The notes: generated from the letters alone by a model not told the origin. A DNA stretch of 64,000 bases from Montifringilla adamsi (GCA_017590115.1 JAGGNK010012559.1:6550789-6614788); one strand, 5' to 3'. Positions 7,901-18,032 are shown, counted from the first letter of the stretch. Numbers and translations: made by a program.

Positions 7901-10336
7901 GTCCTGTCCCTCCAGGCTCTTGTCCCAAGTTCCTCTCCAGCTCTCCTGGAGCCCCTTTAGGCACAGGAAGGGGCTCTAAGGTCTCCCTGAAGCCTTCTCT
8001 TCTCCAGGCTTGTCTCCAGTGTAGAGTGGCCCATCTCTCGGAGGGCCTTTATTGGGAACAGCTGATGCTTTAGAGCCATGCAGTACTTCCCACATCCTCC
8101 ACAGGACTTCCCCCTCCTCCCTTTGGAGCCTGGGAAGGGTTATGGGAGCTGCTGGAATCTGGGCAGGACCAACCCAAAGGGAGATGCTCAGGGGCTCCCC
8201 CAAGTGCCAGGGCTGACCCTGCCCTGTGCTTCCTCAGGACACAGATGCCGTGCAGGAGGTGGAGGTGCTGATGGAGAGGATGAAGCTGCTGCAGGAAAAC
8301 CAGCTGGAGGAGGAAGGAGTCACACAGGAGGAGATGGCGACGCGCTTCGAGCTGGAGAAGACAGAAAGTTTGCTGGTCCCTTCCTCAGGTGAGGAGGTAC
8401 AGGGGGCAACTGGCTGGGGCAGAAGGTCCCCGTGGGCCAGGGGAGCTCGAGGAGGGGGAAAGGAACCAGAATCTGCCTGAGGATGAGCAGGATCAGCTCC
8501 CCAGGGCAGCTGACTCCATCTGGGCTCATGGCCACTGCATTGGTCCCTTGTAGATGCTTTGGATCCCTCCCTGCAGTCCAACATCCGCTGCTTCCTGGAG
8601 GACCCTGAATTCGGATACAAGGACTTCACACGGAGGGGGGAGCAGGCCCCCCCCACTTTCCGTGCACAGGTGGGTGCTCAGGTCTGGGGGTGCCTCCTGT
8701 TTATGTCCGGGTTGTTCCCAGGATTGTGGACAGTGGGTGCAGGGCTGGAGCTGAGCAACCAGGTGCTGAGAACTGGGGGGAGGTGTCAACTTAGGGGGGG
8801 ACCCCACCTTGTGTCCCTGGCTTTGGGGGGTGTTGTGGTTTAAGACCAGCTGGAGACGAAACCTGACACAGCTGCTCACTCAGCCCCCACTTTCTTTCCC
8901 CACCCCAGGGAGGAAAATCAAAATAAAACTTGTATGTTGATATATGAACAGTTTAATGATTGAAAATAAAGTAAAATACAATGATGATGGTAAATAATGA
9001 TAATAATGACAATGAAAAGGGAAAAAACAAATGATGCACAATGCAATTGCTTAGCACCTGCTGACTGATGCCTGACCCCCCTTCCCAAACCCAGACTGGC
9101 CCCTTCTGGGTAACTCCCTCCAGTTTATACACTGGGCATGACGTTCTCTGGTGTGGAATATCCCTGTGGTCAGTTCAGGTCACCTGTCCTAGCTATGCTC
9201 CCTCCCACTGGCAGAGCCTGAAACAAGAGGAATAAAGTCCTTGACTGAGGATAAACCAAACTTAGCAAAAAAACCAAACCATCAGTGTGTTACCAACACC
9301 CTTCTCATTCCAAATCCAAACCACAGCACTGGAACAGCTACTGAGAAGAAATTAACTCTACCCTTCCTGAAACCAGGACAGAGAGACCCCACTTTTCCCC
9401 ACCAGACCCCTACCCCAGCATCCTCTCTCCACCAGGATTACACCTGGGAGGACCACGGCTACTCGCTGATCAACCGCCTGTACCCAGACGTGGGGCAGCT
9501 CCTGGATGAGAAGTTCCAGGTGGTTTACAACCTGACCTACAACACCATTGCCATGCACTGTGGCGTGGACACCTCTGTGCTGCGCCGAGCCATCTGGAAC
9601 TACGTCCACTGCGTCTTCGGCATCCGGTGTGTCCCCAGCCCCTGGCTGGGCTTCCTCCTCCGCCCCGGGAAGAGCCCAGGAGCAGCTCCAGTGACTTGGT
9701 CTTGCTTAGAGTGTTGCTGCTGCTGCTGCTTCCCTATGGCAAAGTGATGCTGTTCAGAACAGCCCTGGGAAAGGAGAATTTAGTAAAAAGTTACAATAAG
9801 GGTGGTGAGGTTCTGGCAGAGTTTGCTCAAAGAGTTGGTGGAATCCTGATCCCTGGAGGTGTCCAAGGCCAGGTTGGATGGGGCTTGGAGCAGCCTGGGA
9901 CAGTGAAAGGTGTTGCTGCCATGGCAGGGGTGGGACTGGATGGGCTTTAAGGTCCCCTGTCACCCAAACCATTCTGGGATTCTGTGAATGCACAAGGCTT
10001 GTGTCTGGAGTAACACACCCTCCTCTCTGCAGCTATGATGACTACGACTACGGGGAGGTGAACCAGCTCCTGGAGCGCAACCTAAAGGTCTACATCAAGA
10101 CAGTGGCTTGCTACCCGGAGAGGACCACCAGGCAGATCTACGCGCAGTTCTGGAGGCACTTCAAGCACTCGGAGAAGGTGCTGCCCGTCCCTTCCCCTGG
10201 CAGGGAGCTCGGGGTGCTGACCCCGTGCCCTGACCCCGCTCTCCCGTAGGTGCACATCAACCTGCTCCTGCTGGAGGCGCGCATGCAGGCGGCTCTGCTC
10301 TACGCCCTCAGGGCTGTCACCCGCTACATGACCTGA
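4861..10336 (+). CDS. SESN2: Sestrin-2 (SESN2), complete, 10 coding exons, 473 aa
   Basis: Sestrin-2 is a cytosolic leucine sensor: without leucine it binds GATOR2 and restrains mTORC1 at the lysosome; its N-terminal domain has alkyl-hydroperoxide reductase activity. The joined exons (4861-4938, 5572-5637, 6378-6572, 6945-7127, 7396-7605, 8238-8388, 8554-8669, 9436-9626, 10033-10177, 10250-10336) give 1,422 nt in one frame; human SESN2 has 480 residues. The start is supported by MLVAGSPC matching human MIVADSEC. Cys120, Tyr122 and His127 match the human peroxidase residues 125, 127 and 132. Thr367, Thr370, Arg383, Trp437 and Glu444 match the leucine pocket (374, 377, 390, 444, 451), and Asp399-Asp400 the GATOR2 contact (406-407). 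Between about residues 215 and 330 lies the usual low-similarity linker. SESN1/3 are less likely because of this N-terminus and the PHACTR4 neighbour. Confidence 0.97.
4939..5571 (+). other. SESN2: SESN2 intron 1
   Basis: The intron is GC-rich and still part of the CpG island. It has a run of nine G at about 5263-5271 and an AP-1 site at 5496-5502. The acceptor is a pyrimidine tract ending TTCCTAG. I see no other gene. Confidence 0.7.
5572..5637 (+). CDS. SESN2: SESN2 coding exon 2
   Basis: Twenty-two codons, phase 0 at both ends, donor GTAAAG. It encodes the segment ending [11 protein letters not shown], equivalent to human RGPSAFIPVEE just before the conserved sestrin domain. Confidence 0.95.
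5638..6377 (+). other. SESN2: SESN2 intron 2
   Basis: A GC-rich 740-bp intron without recognisable repeats or RNA genes. The acceptor is a strong CT tract ending TTCTGCAG. Confidence 0.6.
6378..6572 (+). CDS. SESN2: SESN2 coding exon 3
   Basis: Sixty-five codons, phase 0. It encodes the start of the sestrin N-terminal (AhpD-like) domain, with the family segment [20 protein letters not shown] followed by the [15 protein letters not shown] helix. Confidence 0.97.
6573..6944 (+). other. SESN2: SESN2 intron 3
   Basis: A 372-bp GC-rich intron with a GTGAGC donor and a CCCCACAG acceptor. I see nothing else in it. Confidence 0.6.
6945..7127 (+). CDS. SESN2: SESN2 coding exon 4 (peroxidase site)
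   Basis: Sixty-one codons, phase 0. It carries the AhpD-type catalytic motif [12 protein letters not shown] with Cys120, Tyr122 and His127, then the highly conserved [19 protein letters not shown]. Confidence 0.97.
7396..7605 (+). CDS. SESN2: SESN2 coding exon 5
   Basis: Seventy codons, phase 0. It encodes [20 protein letters not shown] and the FVFGCGI end of the N-terminal domain, then the Ser/Pro-rich variable linker. Confidence 0.96.
7661..8010 (-). repeat. CR1 LINE 3' fragment, antisense, in SESN2 intron 5
   Basis: Starts with 'aatcacaaattggcttggat' and 'ggaagggaccttaaagcc', then the usual 'ccaggctgctccagcccc', 'cttcccaatatcccatctat' and 'ctccagctctcctggag' blocks. It fills over half of the 632-bp intron 5 (7606-8237). 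Confidence 0.9.
8238..8388 (+). CDS. SESN2: SESN2 coding exon 6
   Basis: It encodes the acidic helical linker with [15 protein letters not shown] and [16 protein letters not shown], equivalent to human VEALMERMQQLQES and FELEKSESLLV. It ends in phase 1 at a GTGAGG donor. Confidence 0.95.
8554..8669 (+). CDS. SESN2: SESN2 coding exon 7
   Basis: Completes codon 295 (G|AT, Asp) and runs to phase 0. It encodes [17 protein letters not shown] and QAPPTFRAQ, nearly identical to human SESN2 at the start of the C-terminal domain. Confidence 0.96.
8831..9380 (-). mobile_element. Solo LTR of an avian endogenous retrovirus, antisense, in SESN2 intron 7
   Basis: About 550 bp that begins TGTTGTGGTTTAA and ends GAAACCAGGACA, the termini of a widespread avian ERV LTR. 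Read on the minus strand it runs from TGTCCTGG to CA, with a TATA-like TGTATAAAC near 9123-9132 and an AT-rich R/U5 region of AAT/ATG repeats (8935-9010), the layout of a U3-R-U5 unit. No gag, pol or env sequence accompanies it, so it is a solo LTR left by recombination. No clear target-site duplication is visible; the ends may have decayed. Confidence 0.8.
9436..9626 (+). CDS. SESN2: SESN2 coding exon 8 (leucine pocket)
   Basis: It encodes [17 protein letters not shown], then LTYNTIAMH with Thr367 and Thr370 of the leucine lid, VLRRAIWNY with Arg383, and CVFGI. It ends in phase 2 (CG|C, Arg397). Confidence 0.97.
9713..9731 (+). repeat. Short CTG repeat in SESN2 intron 8
   Basis: About six TGC/CTG units in intron 8, non-coding. 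Confidence 0.7.
9800..9986 (+). repeat. CR1 LINE 3' fragment, sense, in SESN2 intron 8
   Basis: Shows 'ctggaggtgtccaaggccag', 'gttggatggggcttggagca', 'gggctttaaggtcccctg' and 'cccaaaccattctgggattc', the CR1 3' end. It ends 46 bp before the exon 9 acceptor. Confidence 0.9.
10033..10177 (+). CDS. SESN2: SESN2 coding exon 9 (GATOR2 contact)
   Basis: Encodes [18 protein letters not shown], with Asp399-Asp400 equivalent to the human residues needed for GATOR2 binding, then [11 protein letters not shown] and [10 protein letters not shown] with Trp437 and Glu444 of the leucine pocket. The following intron is only 72 bp. Confidence 0.97.
10250..10336 (+). CDS. SESN2: SESN2 coding exon 10 and stop
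   Basis: Twenty-eight codons and TGA at 10334-10336. It encodes [20 protein letters not shown] ending RYMT, identical in the last four residues to human sestrin-2. Confidence 0.97.
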   Translation: MHINLLLLEARMQAALLYALRAVTRYMT

Positions 10337-11255
10337 GCTGCTCTGCTCCTGCCCCTGCCCTGGCTCTGCAGGAAAGGCCGGGGGGCTGCTGGAACCCTGG
10401 AAGTTCATCTGGAGTATTGTCTCCCTGCTTCACGGGCTTAGAGCTGTGGAAGTGAAGTGGGAGCTTCCCTGCACTTTCTCCCAGGAGGGGCGAGCCCCCA
10501 GGAAGGTGTCGGTGCTGGGAAGACCCCCAAGTGCTGCCCTGGGCTTGACCTTGACAGAGCTGCGAGTGCTCTCCTGCTCCGTGCTGGCCCCAGTGAATCC
10601 ACACAGGGATGTCTGTGGCTGCAGTGCTGGTGTCACAGCCCTGTGATGTGTCCTGGCACCAAAGAGGACTGTCCCCCTGCCAGAGATGGCCAGAGGATAT
10701 CACAGGCTTCATCCCTGCATTTTGGGTCCTGCTGTGCTGGGAGACAGCTGCTGGTGGGGGTGCTGCCCAGGCACCCCCTCCCCACCTTTCTGCCTCATCC
10801 CCTGCAGTCTGGGATGTGAAGTGCCTTTAACCTAAGTGCCAGGGCAGGAGCAGGGAAAGCATAGGAATACTTGAGTGTGTTTTACACGTTTTTGCATTGT
10901 TTTCCATCCACTGGTGCATCTCCACTGCCTCAGCTTCAGGGGCTGATGTGAGGAGCCGTGCTGGGGCATGAGGCTCCCTCAGCCCCTCTGCCGCTGTGCG
11001 GGTGGCAGGGAGGGATGGGCTGGCCATGGCTTTATCCAGACATGCCAGAGCATTCCCAGCAGCACATGGAGGTGCCTGCTGGGGAGCAGGATCCAGCACC
11101 ATTGCCACCCTTGGTTTGGCTGTTGAGTGATCATGCCAGTTAAGTTATTTCTATTTTTTTTTAATATATATATATTAACTCCTGACTAGGCATGGAAATG
11201 CCTCTGTAACTTTGCTATTAATCTTGTTTGAAAAAATAAAATAATTATTTTTAAA
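10337..11255 (+). other. SESN2: SESN2 3' UTR
   Basis: About 0.9 kb from the stop codon to the poly(A) signal. The first 750 bp are GC-rich, the last 120 bp strongly AT-rich with a T/A run at 11152-11176. Confidence 0.7.
11235..11240 (+). terminator. SESN2: Polyadenylation signal AATAAA for SESN2
   Basis: A canonical AATAAA sits in an AT-rich stretch, followed by T-rich sequence at 11251-11278 that can serve as the downstream element. It is the only canonical hexamer found in the 0.9 kb after the SESN2 stop codon. Confidence 0.75.
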
Positions 11256-12370
11256 TTCTTTTTCCTTTTTCACTTTCCCCTTGGTCCACCCATGGGCTAT
11301 TCCTGTATGGCAGAAGTAGAGTGCAGGGCTCTTGCTGCTCTGGGAGTACTTGGGAGCATCCCTGAGTTGTCCAAGAGAGGATGTGGGAGGTCTGAGTACT
11401 CCCCACTTGCCTGAGGGGGATGGATTTGACTTCAGTAAACTCTCCTTTGTGGTGGCCGATTCCAGTCTTTCCTGGCTGTAGCATCTTCCTGGGAAGCCAG
11501 GATTTAGGCATGACCCTCATCCCACCGTGTGTCCAGGGGCTGCTCTGCTGCACTGCTGGCGCAGAGCTGAGCTGCAGTGCTGCTGGGGGCAGAGCAGGGC
11601 ACGCCAGGCCCGTGCTGCGGAGCCAGCAGTTATCAGGGTGTGGGCAGAGCCCCTGGAAGGCGCTGATAGAGCCCTGGGGAGGGGCCAGCTCTGCCCGGCA
11701 GGCGCTTCGCGCAGTGCCGGAGGAGCCGGAGCCTGGCTCTGCCACCCTCTGGGCCCCCGCGGCACGGGGGAGCCGCCGTGCTGCCCGCTGGGCCGGCGTG
11801 TGAGGCCAGAGGGGAGGCTTGCAGAGAGTGTGCCGGGGACTCAAAGGGCAGGGCCTCCGTTTTGGGGGAAAGAGGTTTGGGGGCAGCTTTTTTTGGGAAG
11901 CTGAGGCAGGAGGACGGGGCTCCCTGGGCTTTGCTGGTTGTGCCAGAGTTCCCGGTGGAGAGAACAGCAGAGCCCCGCACAGCGCTGCTCTTTCAGGGCG
12001 CCACCCTGGAGCACCAGAGAGCACCGGGGGGCCCTGGGGGGCTGAGCCAGCCCTTGGGGCTGCTTTAGCTCACACCCTGGCCATTGCATCGCTTTGACCC
12101 CCTTTGTTTTTTCACTTGGTCACAATTACAAACCAATAAATTCCTCATCCAGTGCATAACTAAAGCCTGCAATTTGTGTACCTATCTATAATTTATCCAC
12201 AGCTTTCACTGTTCTCTTGCAGGGCACGTGTGTTAATAATCTCCCTACCTGAAGCTGACAGTTATGATCCCAATAGATGCTATTTTTTTCCACTACAATT
12301 GCCCTCAATTTAAAAACATAATGTGTTAGTGATGTTTAGTACACATCAAAGCAACAGGAAACAACAGTAG

Positions 12371-12401
<31 letters not shown>

Positions 12402-12640
12402 GATAATAATAATGATAATAATCTGTGCTGAAGGAACATTTTACGAGTAATGGAGCCCGAAGTGCTCTGCAAAGTCGGCATTGCTGGGGCTGAGCTGCCC
12501 CCGCTGTGAGGGGTTCATGTGGGGCTGGAGATGAAACACCTTTGCCCTGAGTGTGGGCAGCTCATTCCCGACAGATGCAAGCAGACTGCTGGATCCGCTG
12601 CGTAGGCTGAAATGGATAATGGAAATGGAAATAGAGCACA
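11256..12640. other. SESN2-PHACTR4 intergenic region
   Basis: A gap of less than 1.7 kb between genes. A GC-rich patch lies at about 11,540-11,830, followed by AT-rich sequence and a microsatellite. Long open frames on both strands in the GC-rich patch (for example minus 12024-11251, 257 codons) have low-complexity Pro/Ala/Gly/Arg composition and no recognisable domain, so I treat them as chance. Human MED18 occupies this position, but none of its coding sequence is visible here. Confidence 0.5.
12371..12422 (+). repeat. (TAA)n microsatellite
   Basis: About 17 TAA units with two TGA interruptions. Confidence 0.95.
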
Positions 12641-12761
12641 GGCGGGACGGGCCGGGCTGGGTTCGGGACTCGCCGGTCTCCTCGGGGCGGCAGCGCCGCT
12701 CGCTGGAGCCAGCGGGAGCCACGGACCCAACGCCGGGACCAGCTCCGCCGTGAACCCAGCG

Positions 12762-12830
12762 ATGCCCAAATGGTTTGGGTGGGAAGGGACCGCAGAGCCC
12801 CTCTCCTTCCACCCCTGTCCTTGCCCCCGA
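12762..12830 (-). repeat. Short CR1 LINE fragment, antisense, upstream of the PHACTR4 promoter
   Basis: 'caaatggtttgggtgggaag' plus 'ctccttccacccctgtcctt' match the antisense CR1 3' end. Only about 70 bp remain, with several CpG-rich substitutions. Confidence 0.7.
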
Positions 12831-12892
12831 CAGCCTGTTGTGAGGGGGCTTCCGGGGGCGTGTCCTCCCGCCGGGGCGTGTCAGTCTGCCGC

Positions 12893-12912
12893 ACTACATC
12901 TCCCAGCATGCC
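12893..12912 (+). promoter_or_regulatory. ZNF143 (Staf/SBS) promoter element
   Basis: ACTACATCTCCCAGCATGCC is a near-perfect match to the extended ZNF143 binding element (ACTACA..TCCCA..ATGC). The element typically lies close to the start site of CpG-island promoters, and here it lies just before the inferred PHACTR4 first exon. Confidence 0.85.
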
Positions 12913-12963
12913 CCGCGCGCGGCTTCCGGCGGCGCGTCCCGGCGGCGGCGGCGGCGGCGGCAG
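12913..12963 (+). other. PHACTR4: PHACTR4 non-coding exon 1 (5' UTR), start approximate
   Basis: A GC-rich leader ends with a GGC trinucleotide run (12942-12962) at a consensus CAG|GTAAGG donor (GT at 12964). The exact 5' end is not visible; I place it after the ZNF143 element. No ATG in this piece opens a frame that fits PHACTR4, so translation should start in the exon at 32,180. Confidence 0.65.
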
Positions 12964-13708
12964 GTAAGGGCGGGCGGGGGCCGGGAGCGCCGGCACGGTG
13001 AGGGAACCGCGCTCGGCGGGGCAAGGACGGGCCCGGAGAGCCCCGGCCCGGCCCGGCCCAGCCCAGCCCCCTGCCCGGGGGCGGTCACGGAGGGGGAGCG
13101 GGGGCGCCCCGGGGATGCCGCGGAAGGGCCGGGGCTGTGGGGGCACCGGGCCGGGGGCTCCCGGCGGAGCGGCCCCACAGGACCGGGCTCGCGGGGCCAG
13201 CAGCCGCCGCTGGCTCTGAAGGCGAGAAGCGGAGTTGGCGTCCTGTGCGCTCTGTGCTGCGGGGGACGGCGGGAAGCCGAGCGGCTCGGGCTGGCACTCC
13301 GGTAAAACCCGGGCTCTGGTCCCTGCCGCCCTCCCGTGCCTTGCCGTGAGTGTTTGCAGCTTCCCAAAGTTCCCTCTGAGGCAGCCCCGCTGGTATTTCT
13401 TTGTTTGATCTCTCCTGCCCTAATGTTGACTGAAATTTGAAACGTCCCCGTTGTGCTTTCTGGCTTAATTGTTCTTTCCCTGTGTTTGCACGCAGATGAA
13501 TTATTTACCTCTGTGCCTTGCATTGGGTTGTGTTTGTCCAGGTGGAGGTAGGCGAGGGCTTGGTGCCCTTCTCTGGCATTGAAATACTGCAAAGAAGGTG
13601 AAATGATGTGAGAAGGTGCTCAGCTGAGGCTGAAATAAACTATAAAGCTCTTTAAGCTTTAGGATGTTTAACTGCTGCTTCCACAAGCCTCGAAAGAGAA
13701 CTGGAGTC

Positions 13709-14067
13709 AAGGAATCCCAGAATGACTTGAGTTGGAAGCGACCTTAAAGCTGCTCTTGTTCCACCGCTGCCATGCAGGGGCATCTTCCACTGTCCCAGGC
13801 TGCTCCAGCCCCAGTGTCCAGCCTGGCCTTGGGCACTGCCAGGGATCCAGGGCAGCCCCAGCTGCTCTGGGCACCTGTGCCAGGGCCTCACCACCCTGAC
13901 AGGGAACAATTCCTTCCCAATACTCATCTAAATCTCTTTGTTGAGTGTAAAACTGTTCCACTTGTCCTATCACTTTCTGCCTGTCTAAAAAGTCACTCTC
14001 CTTCTTTTTGTCATCTTCCTTCAAGTGCTGGAAGGGTGTAGTGAGATTTCCCAGGAGCCTTCTCCTT
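13709..14067 (-). repeat. CR1 LINE 3' fragment, antisense
   Basis: A good CR1 match from 'ggaatcccagaatgacttga' and 'gaccttaaagctgctcttg' through 'ctcaccaccctgacagggaa' to 'cttgtcctatcactttctgc' and 'cccaggagccttctcctt'. Confidence 0.9.
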
Positions 14068-17000
14068 GTAATTGCTTCTTTATTGCTTGAAGAAAGCTGG
14101 AATTGTGCAGGAGTGATTGCTAAAGTTGATGTTTCGTGATGTTCCTGCTCTTCAAAAGCCAGTCTGGAGCAGGATCAGGGAAGGGGATTGATGAAGTTCC
14201 CACAGCCCGCTCTGGGTGGGTAAAGGGTGTTCAGCTGAGTTAGTCTGGTGTGCTACAGAAGGTGCAAGGGAGTGCAACTGGATTCCTCTTCCTGCTGCGA
14301 TTTCCTCAGGAGTGCCAGGTGCTCCTCAATCAGACCTTTCAAATGAATCCAAACTGCTTTTAAGAGTAGACAACACCTAAAATCATCAGTTGACGTGGTT
14401 TAAATTCCTTTTTGTGAAGGAAGGGGCAAAATAGAGCCAAAACGAGGCCGATTGTGAGGGACGGGGCTGTCACAGCTACGCCGACTGAGGCTGAGGATCT
14501 GCACAGGGATGGCAACAAAAACCCCTTCTCATTAGAGTCGGTTCAATCCTGTTCCTCGCAACAGTGCTGGGAATGGCTGCGCTGCCCTGTCCCAAGTGGA
14601 GGTGTCAGTGTGTCCTTTCACAGGTGATACTCTGTTAGCTGATAATGTATCAGAGTGTTTTTGCAAGGAGCGTTTTCTTCCTGGGTTCCCAAGGACTGAG
14701 CTGTGTCTGAGGCACAGAGCATTCTCAGCCCCTGGGAGATGGAGTGGGAGTCCTGCTGGGAGCATGGGCAGTGCCACAAACAAGGGGAACGTGATTGCAC
14801 CCTTGTTTTCGTGCTGCTGGATCAGTGATTATACAGCCTTCTTCTTCATTCAGCCACTGGTTCATTTCATTTCCAGTTCAATTTGATAACAGTTTTGAGA
14901 GCCAAATCATTTGTATTTAAACAAATGGCTTCTATTTTGATCAAATTTCATTGTGTTTGGCATGTGTTGGAGCATTCTATGTATTAAAATTTGCTGAGAC
15001 TGTGGTTCCTGCAGGTTTAGTTAGTTTAATATTTAATATTTAGTTACAAGCTGTACAAAACCTGTGTCTGGGTGTTGGGGGGCTTAAAACAGAACTGGGT
15101 TTTTCTGGCTGGTCTCATGAGTGAAGAAAGCTGCAAATATCCTTGGGATCATTTGGATTACCTCAAAACATGTAATTTTTCAGGCAAACCTATAACTTTG
15201 GACTGCTGGGAAGCTGGTAGGGCTGTTGGAGGCAAAGACATCATCTTGCTCCTGCATCCGTTAAGGTGGGAGTGGAGATGCTCCAGGTCATTCGTAATCA
15301 GTTCCCTAATTCTCTTTAGCAGTGATTTTCTGCATACAAATGTCATGTGGGTTTATTTTTCTGAGTGTGAGAATGCTTTTATTTTTAGCTAGCAAGTTTG
15401 GAGCCTGTGGAAAACTAATGGATGTGCAACTGTGGCAGCGTTGGGCCTGGGCTTTGTGTCGAGGGGGGAAAAAGCCCTTTCAGAGATCTATTTTTATCAG
15501 TTAATTAGTCGCTGTTGCTGACGTGTCAGCGCTGTGGTGATAACTATTCCCAGTTCTTCCCTGCACAGTGGGGTCATGGTTAGGCAAGGAATGCAGCAGC
15601 CAGCATGGCTGCTCACCCCCATGGCTGGGGTTTAACTCCTTCCAAACTGTGCCCTGAATCCAAGGGCAGATTCCATGGGAGGAGCGGCTATACAGACATG
15701 CAGAAGTTTGTCAGGCTTCGGCAGAGGGGCTTTCCCACTGCTGACTGCCCTTAATTTGTCCTCTGCCCAGAGGATTTACTGTATCTCGGTAGGAGCTGAG
15801 CTGTGGAGGTTGTTGTGATTTGCCAGTGGCTGGGTGACAGGCCTGGAACCAGAGGTAAATGGCTGCAGCTTTCCCAATTCTTGCTCTTATCTGCTGATTT
15901 TGAATGACTCAGGACAATCTGTCCGGGTTGGAAGGTGACCAGGCAGAGCATCTTGTGATTCCACGTTGGTATTTTGCTTCTTGTCGATGAGGAGTTGCTG
16001 TTTTCCTGATTTCAAAATGACGAAGCCCTTAATCTGAAAATCCTTGTGTTGTTCATTCTATTGCTTGTGGTGTCACTTGTTTTTGATCCTCAGCTGTGCT
16101 GAGATAGGGAGGTGAGAGGCAGCTTTGGTCTCAGCTATACCCTGGTTGTCACTGCCTGGATTTCTTTGTGTATTGGTGACTCTCTGCTCTTTCTGCTGAG
16201 GATGGGATGGGGAGGGAGGACTAATTATCTCCAGAGAGAGGCTTTAAATGCTATTAGCCAAAAGAACAGGCTTCATCTAACTTGAATGAGTTGAGAGAAA
16301 TAACACAAAGCACTGGTGGCAAAGATATGAAAATTGAGAGCAGTCCAAATGGTTTCTCTCTGCTGAACCCTGGAAATAGATTTGTTATTGCTTTTCCCTG
16401 AGCCTTTGGCTGGTAGCAGCCTTGGAGGAGTGAGGGAAGGGGTAAACAGATTGTTAACTTTACTCTTTAGTGTTTGTGCTTTTTGCATTCTGATTCCAAA
16501 GCGCGGTTAGGAATCGCTCACCTACCGGCTTCCTGCAGTCGTGATGGGCAATTCATTATCAAGGACTAATTAACCGCAGCTGCTGAGTGTCATGGGGCAA
16601 AACAAGGTGCATACTGATGAGGTCGATTTGTGCAAGCCTGGCACTTCTGTGCAGTCGGTGCCTTTTGAAACACTTTCAGGAAAGATCATTGGACTTCGGT
16701 AAAGTTTACTGCTGGTAGAGGTTTGAACCTTTTCGCTGTCAGCTCCAGAAAGCTGCTGCTAAAAGCAGGGATCGCTTGGCTGCCAGTACCTAATTGTTTT
16801 CCTTTAGTTAACCAAGCCCCAAAAGTTAACCCCTTAACTACAGCTGTGTTGCCACAGACTCAGTTGTCTAAAATACATCAAGATTAATCCCCAGCACTGA
16901 TCTAACCTGTAGGCTGCCCCATAGGGCTTCCTTCATCACCTCACACTTGTCTGTGGGAAGGGTGAACCTCCCTTAATGTGCTTTTCTCTCCCTTAGCTTT

Positions 17001-18032
17001 TAAGGGTGCAATCAAGAAAAGTTTGGCCCTAATAGTACAGAAAAGCCTTGATTTGTAAACTTGGATCAAAGTTTGGGAGGCAGTGACTTGTTTGGTGTCT
17101 GCACAGTGTTTAGTAGTGGGCCACGCTCAGCCCTCTCGCTGTGTAAACACTGTGTTGCAGAGGGTGACTTAGCAAAAAAAGAGATTATTGCTGGATGTGG
17201 CCTTGAGGTTGGGTTCACAAGCTGTGTCTCAGGCTGTGCTCATGGAGGTGAAGCTTCCAGAGGTGTTTATGGACGGGGGATAAAGCCAAGGGCTGTTGTC
17301 TTTGGAGTATTTGAGCTTTGAACAAAGCGTGTCACTGTGCCAGTTTTCAGGGGACTTTGGCTGTAGTCACATGCCTTTGAAGGTTGTATTCTCCGGACTA
17401 ATCCTTCTGTCCTCCTCAAAATCAAACTGGGATGTCTGTCACAGCTGACCTCGCTGCTGTGGGATCGGCCTTTCTCGCTGTGCCTGCTGGAAGGGGCTTT
17501 GGGCCCTGTTATTTCTGTGCTGGCAATAACTCCCCTGCAGATGCACAAAACTGCTGCTGCTGGTGTGTTATCCATGCCTCTCCCCTCCAGAGCCGTCTAA
17601 AAGTTTTTGCTGGTTTGCTGCAGTGCCAAGATCCACAGGCAGCAGGTTTGCAGGTACAGCTAACACCCACCAGCCTTCGGATCCCAGCGCAGGGGAGACT
17701 TAAGTGGGTTTGAGCAGGGATGGAAGCAAGGTCAGGAGGATTTGAGCTGGTCTTTGCTGGCTGCCTCAGGTGCTGTGGGAATGCATTTTTAAAGCTGCTC
17801 TGCTGCAATGCTGACAGTGGAAATCTGGATGGATCCACGGAATATCTGCTCCCTGTTCCTGGATGGATGACCTTGTGCTGATGAGGTTATCTTTATCAGC
17901 TGGGACTAAGGAGGAGGAGGGTAATTACTGAAATAGTGATGTCAGATTTGTGCTCATAAATTTGGGCTTTTATTTTTGGCAATATTAAGCTTAGTGTCTG
18001 TTGCAAACCAGATGAAGCGGGAGAAGAGCTGT

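Larger units (their letters stand above)
12640..13330 (+). promoter_or_regulatory. PHACTR4: PHACTR4 CpG-island promoter
   Basis: A dense CpG cluster without a TATA box around the first exon. The strongest element is the ZNF143 motif at 12893-12912. The high-CpG part continues into intron 1 to about 13,300, as is usual for a housekeeping-type promoter. Confidence 0.8.

Noticed and set aside
11251..12024. 257-codon minus-strand open frame between SESN2 and PHACTR4
   Set aside because: Low-complexity composition expected from GC-rich DNA, overlapping plus-strand frames of similar length, and no recognisable domain or splice context.
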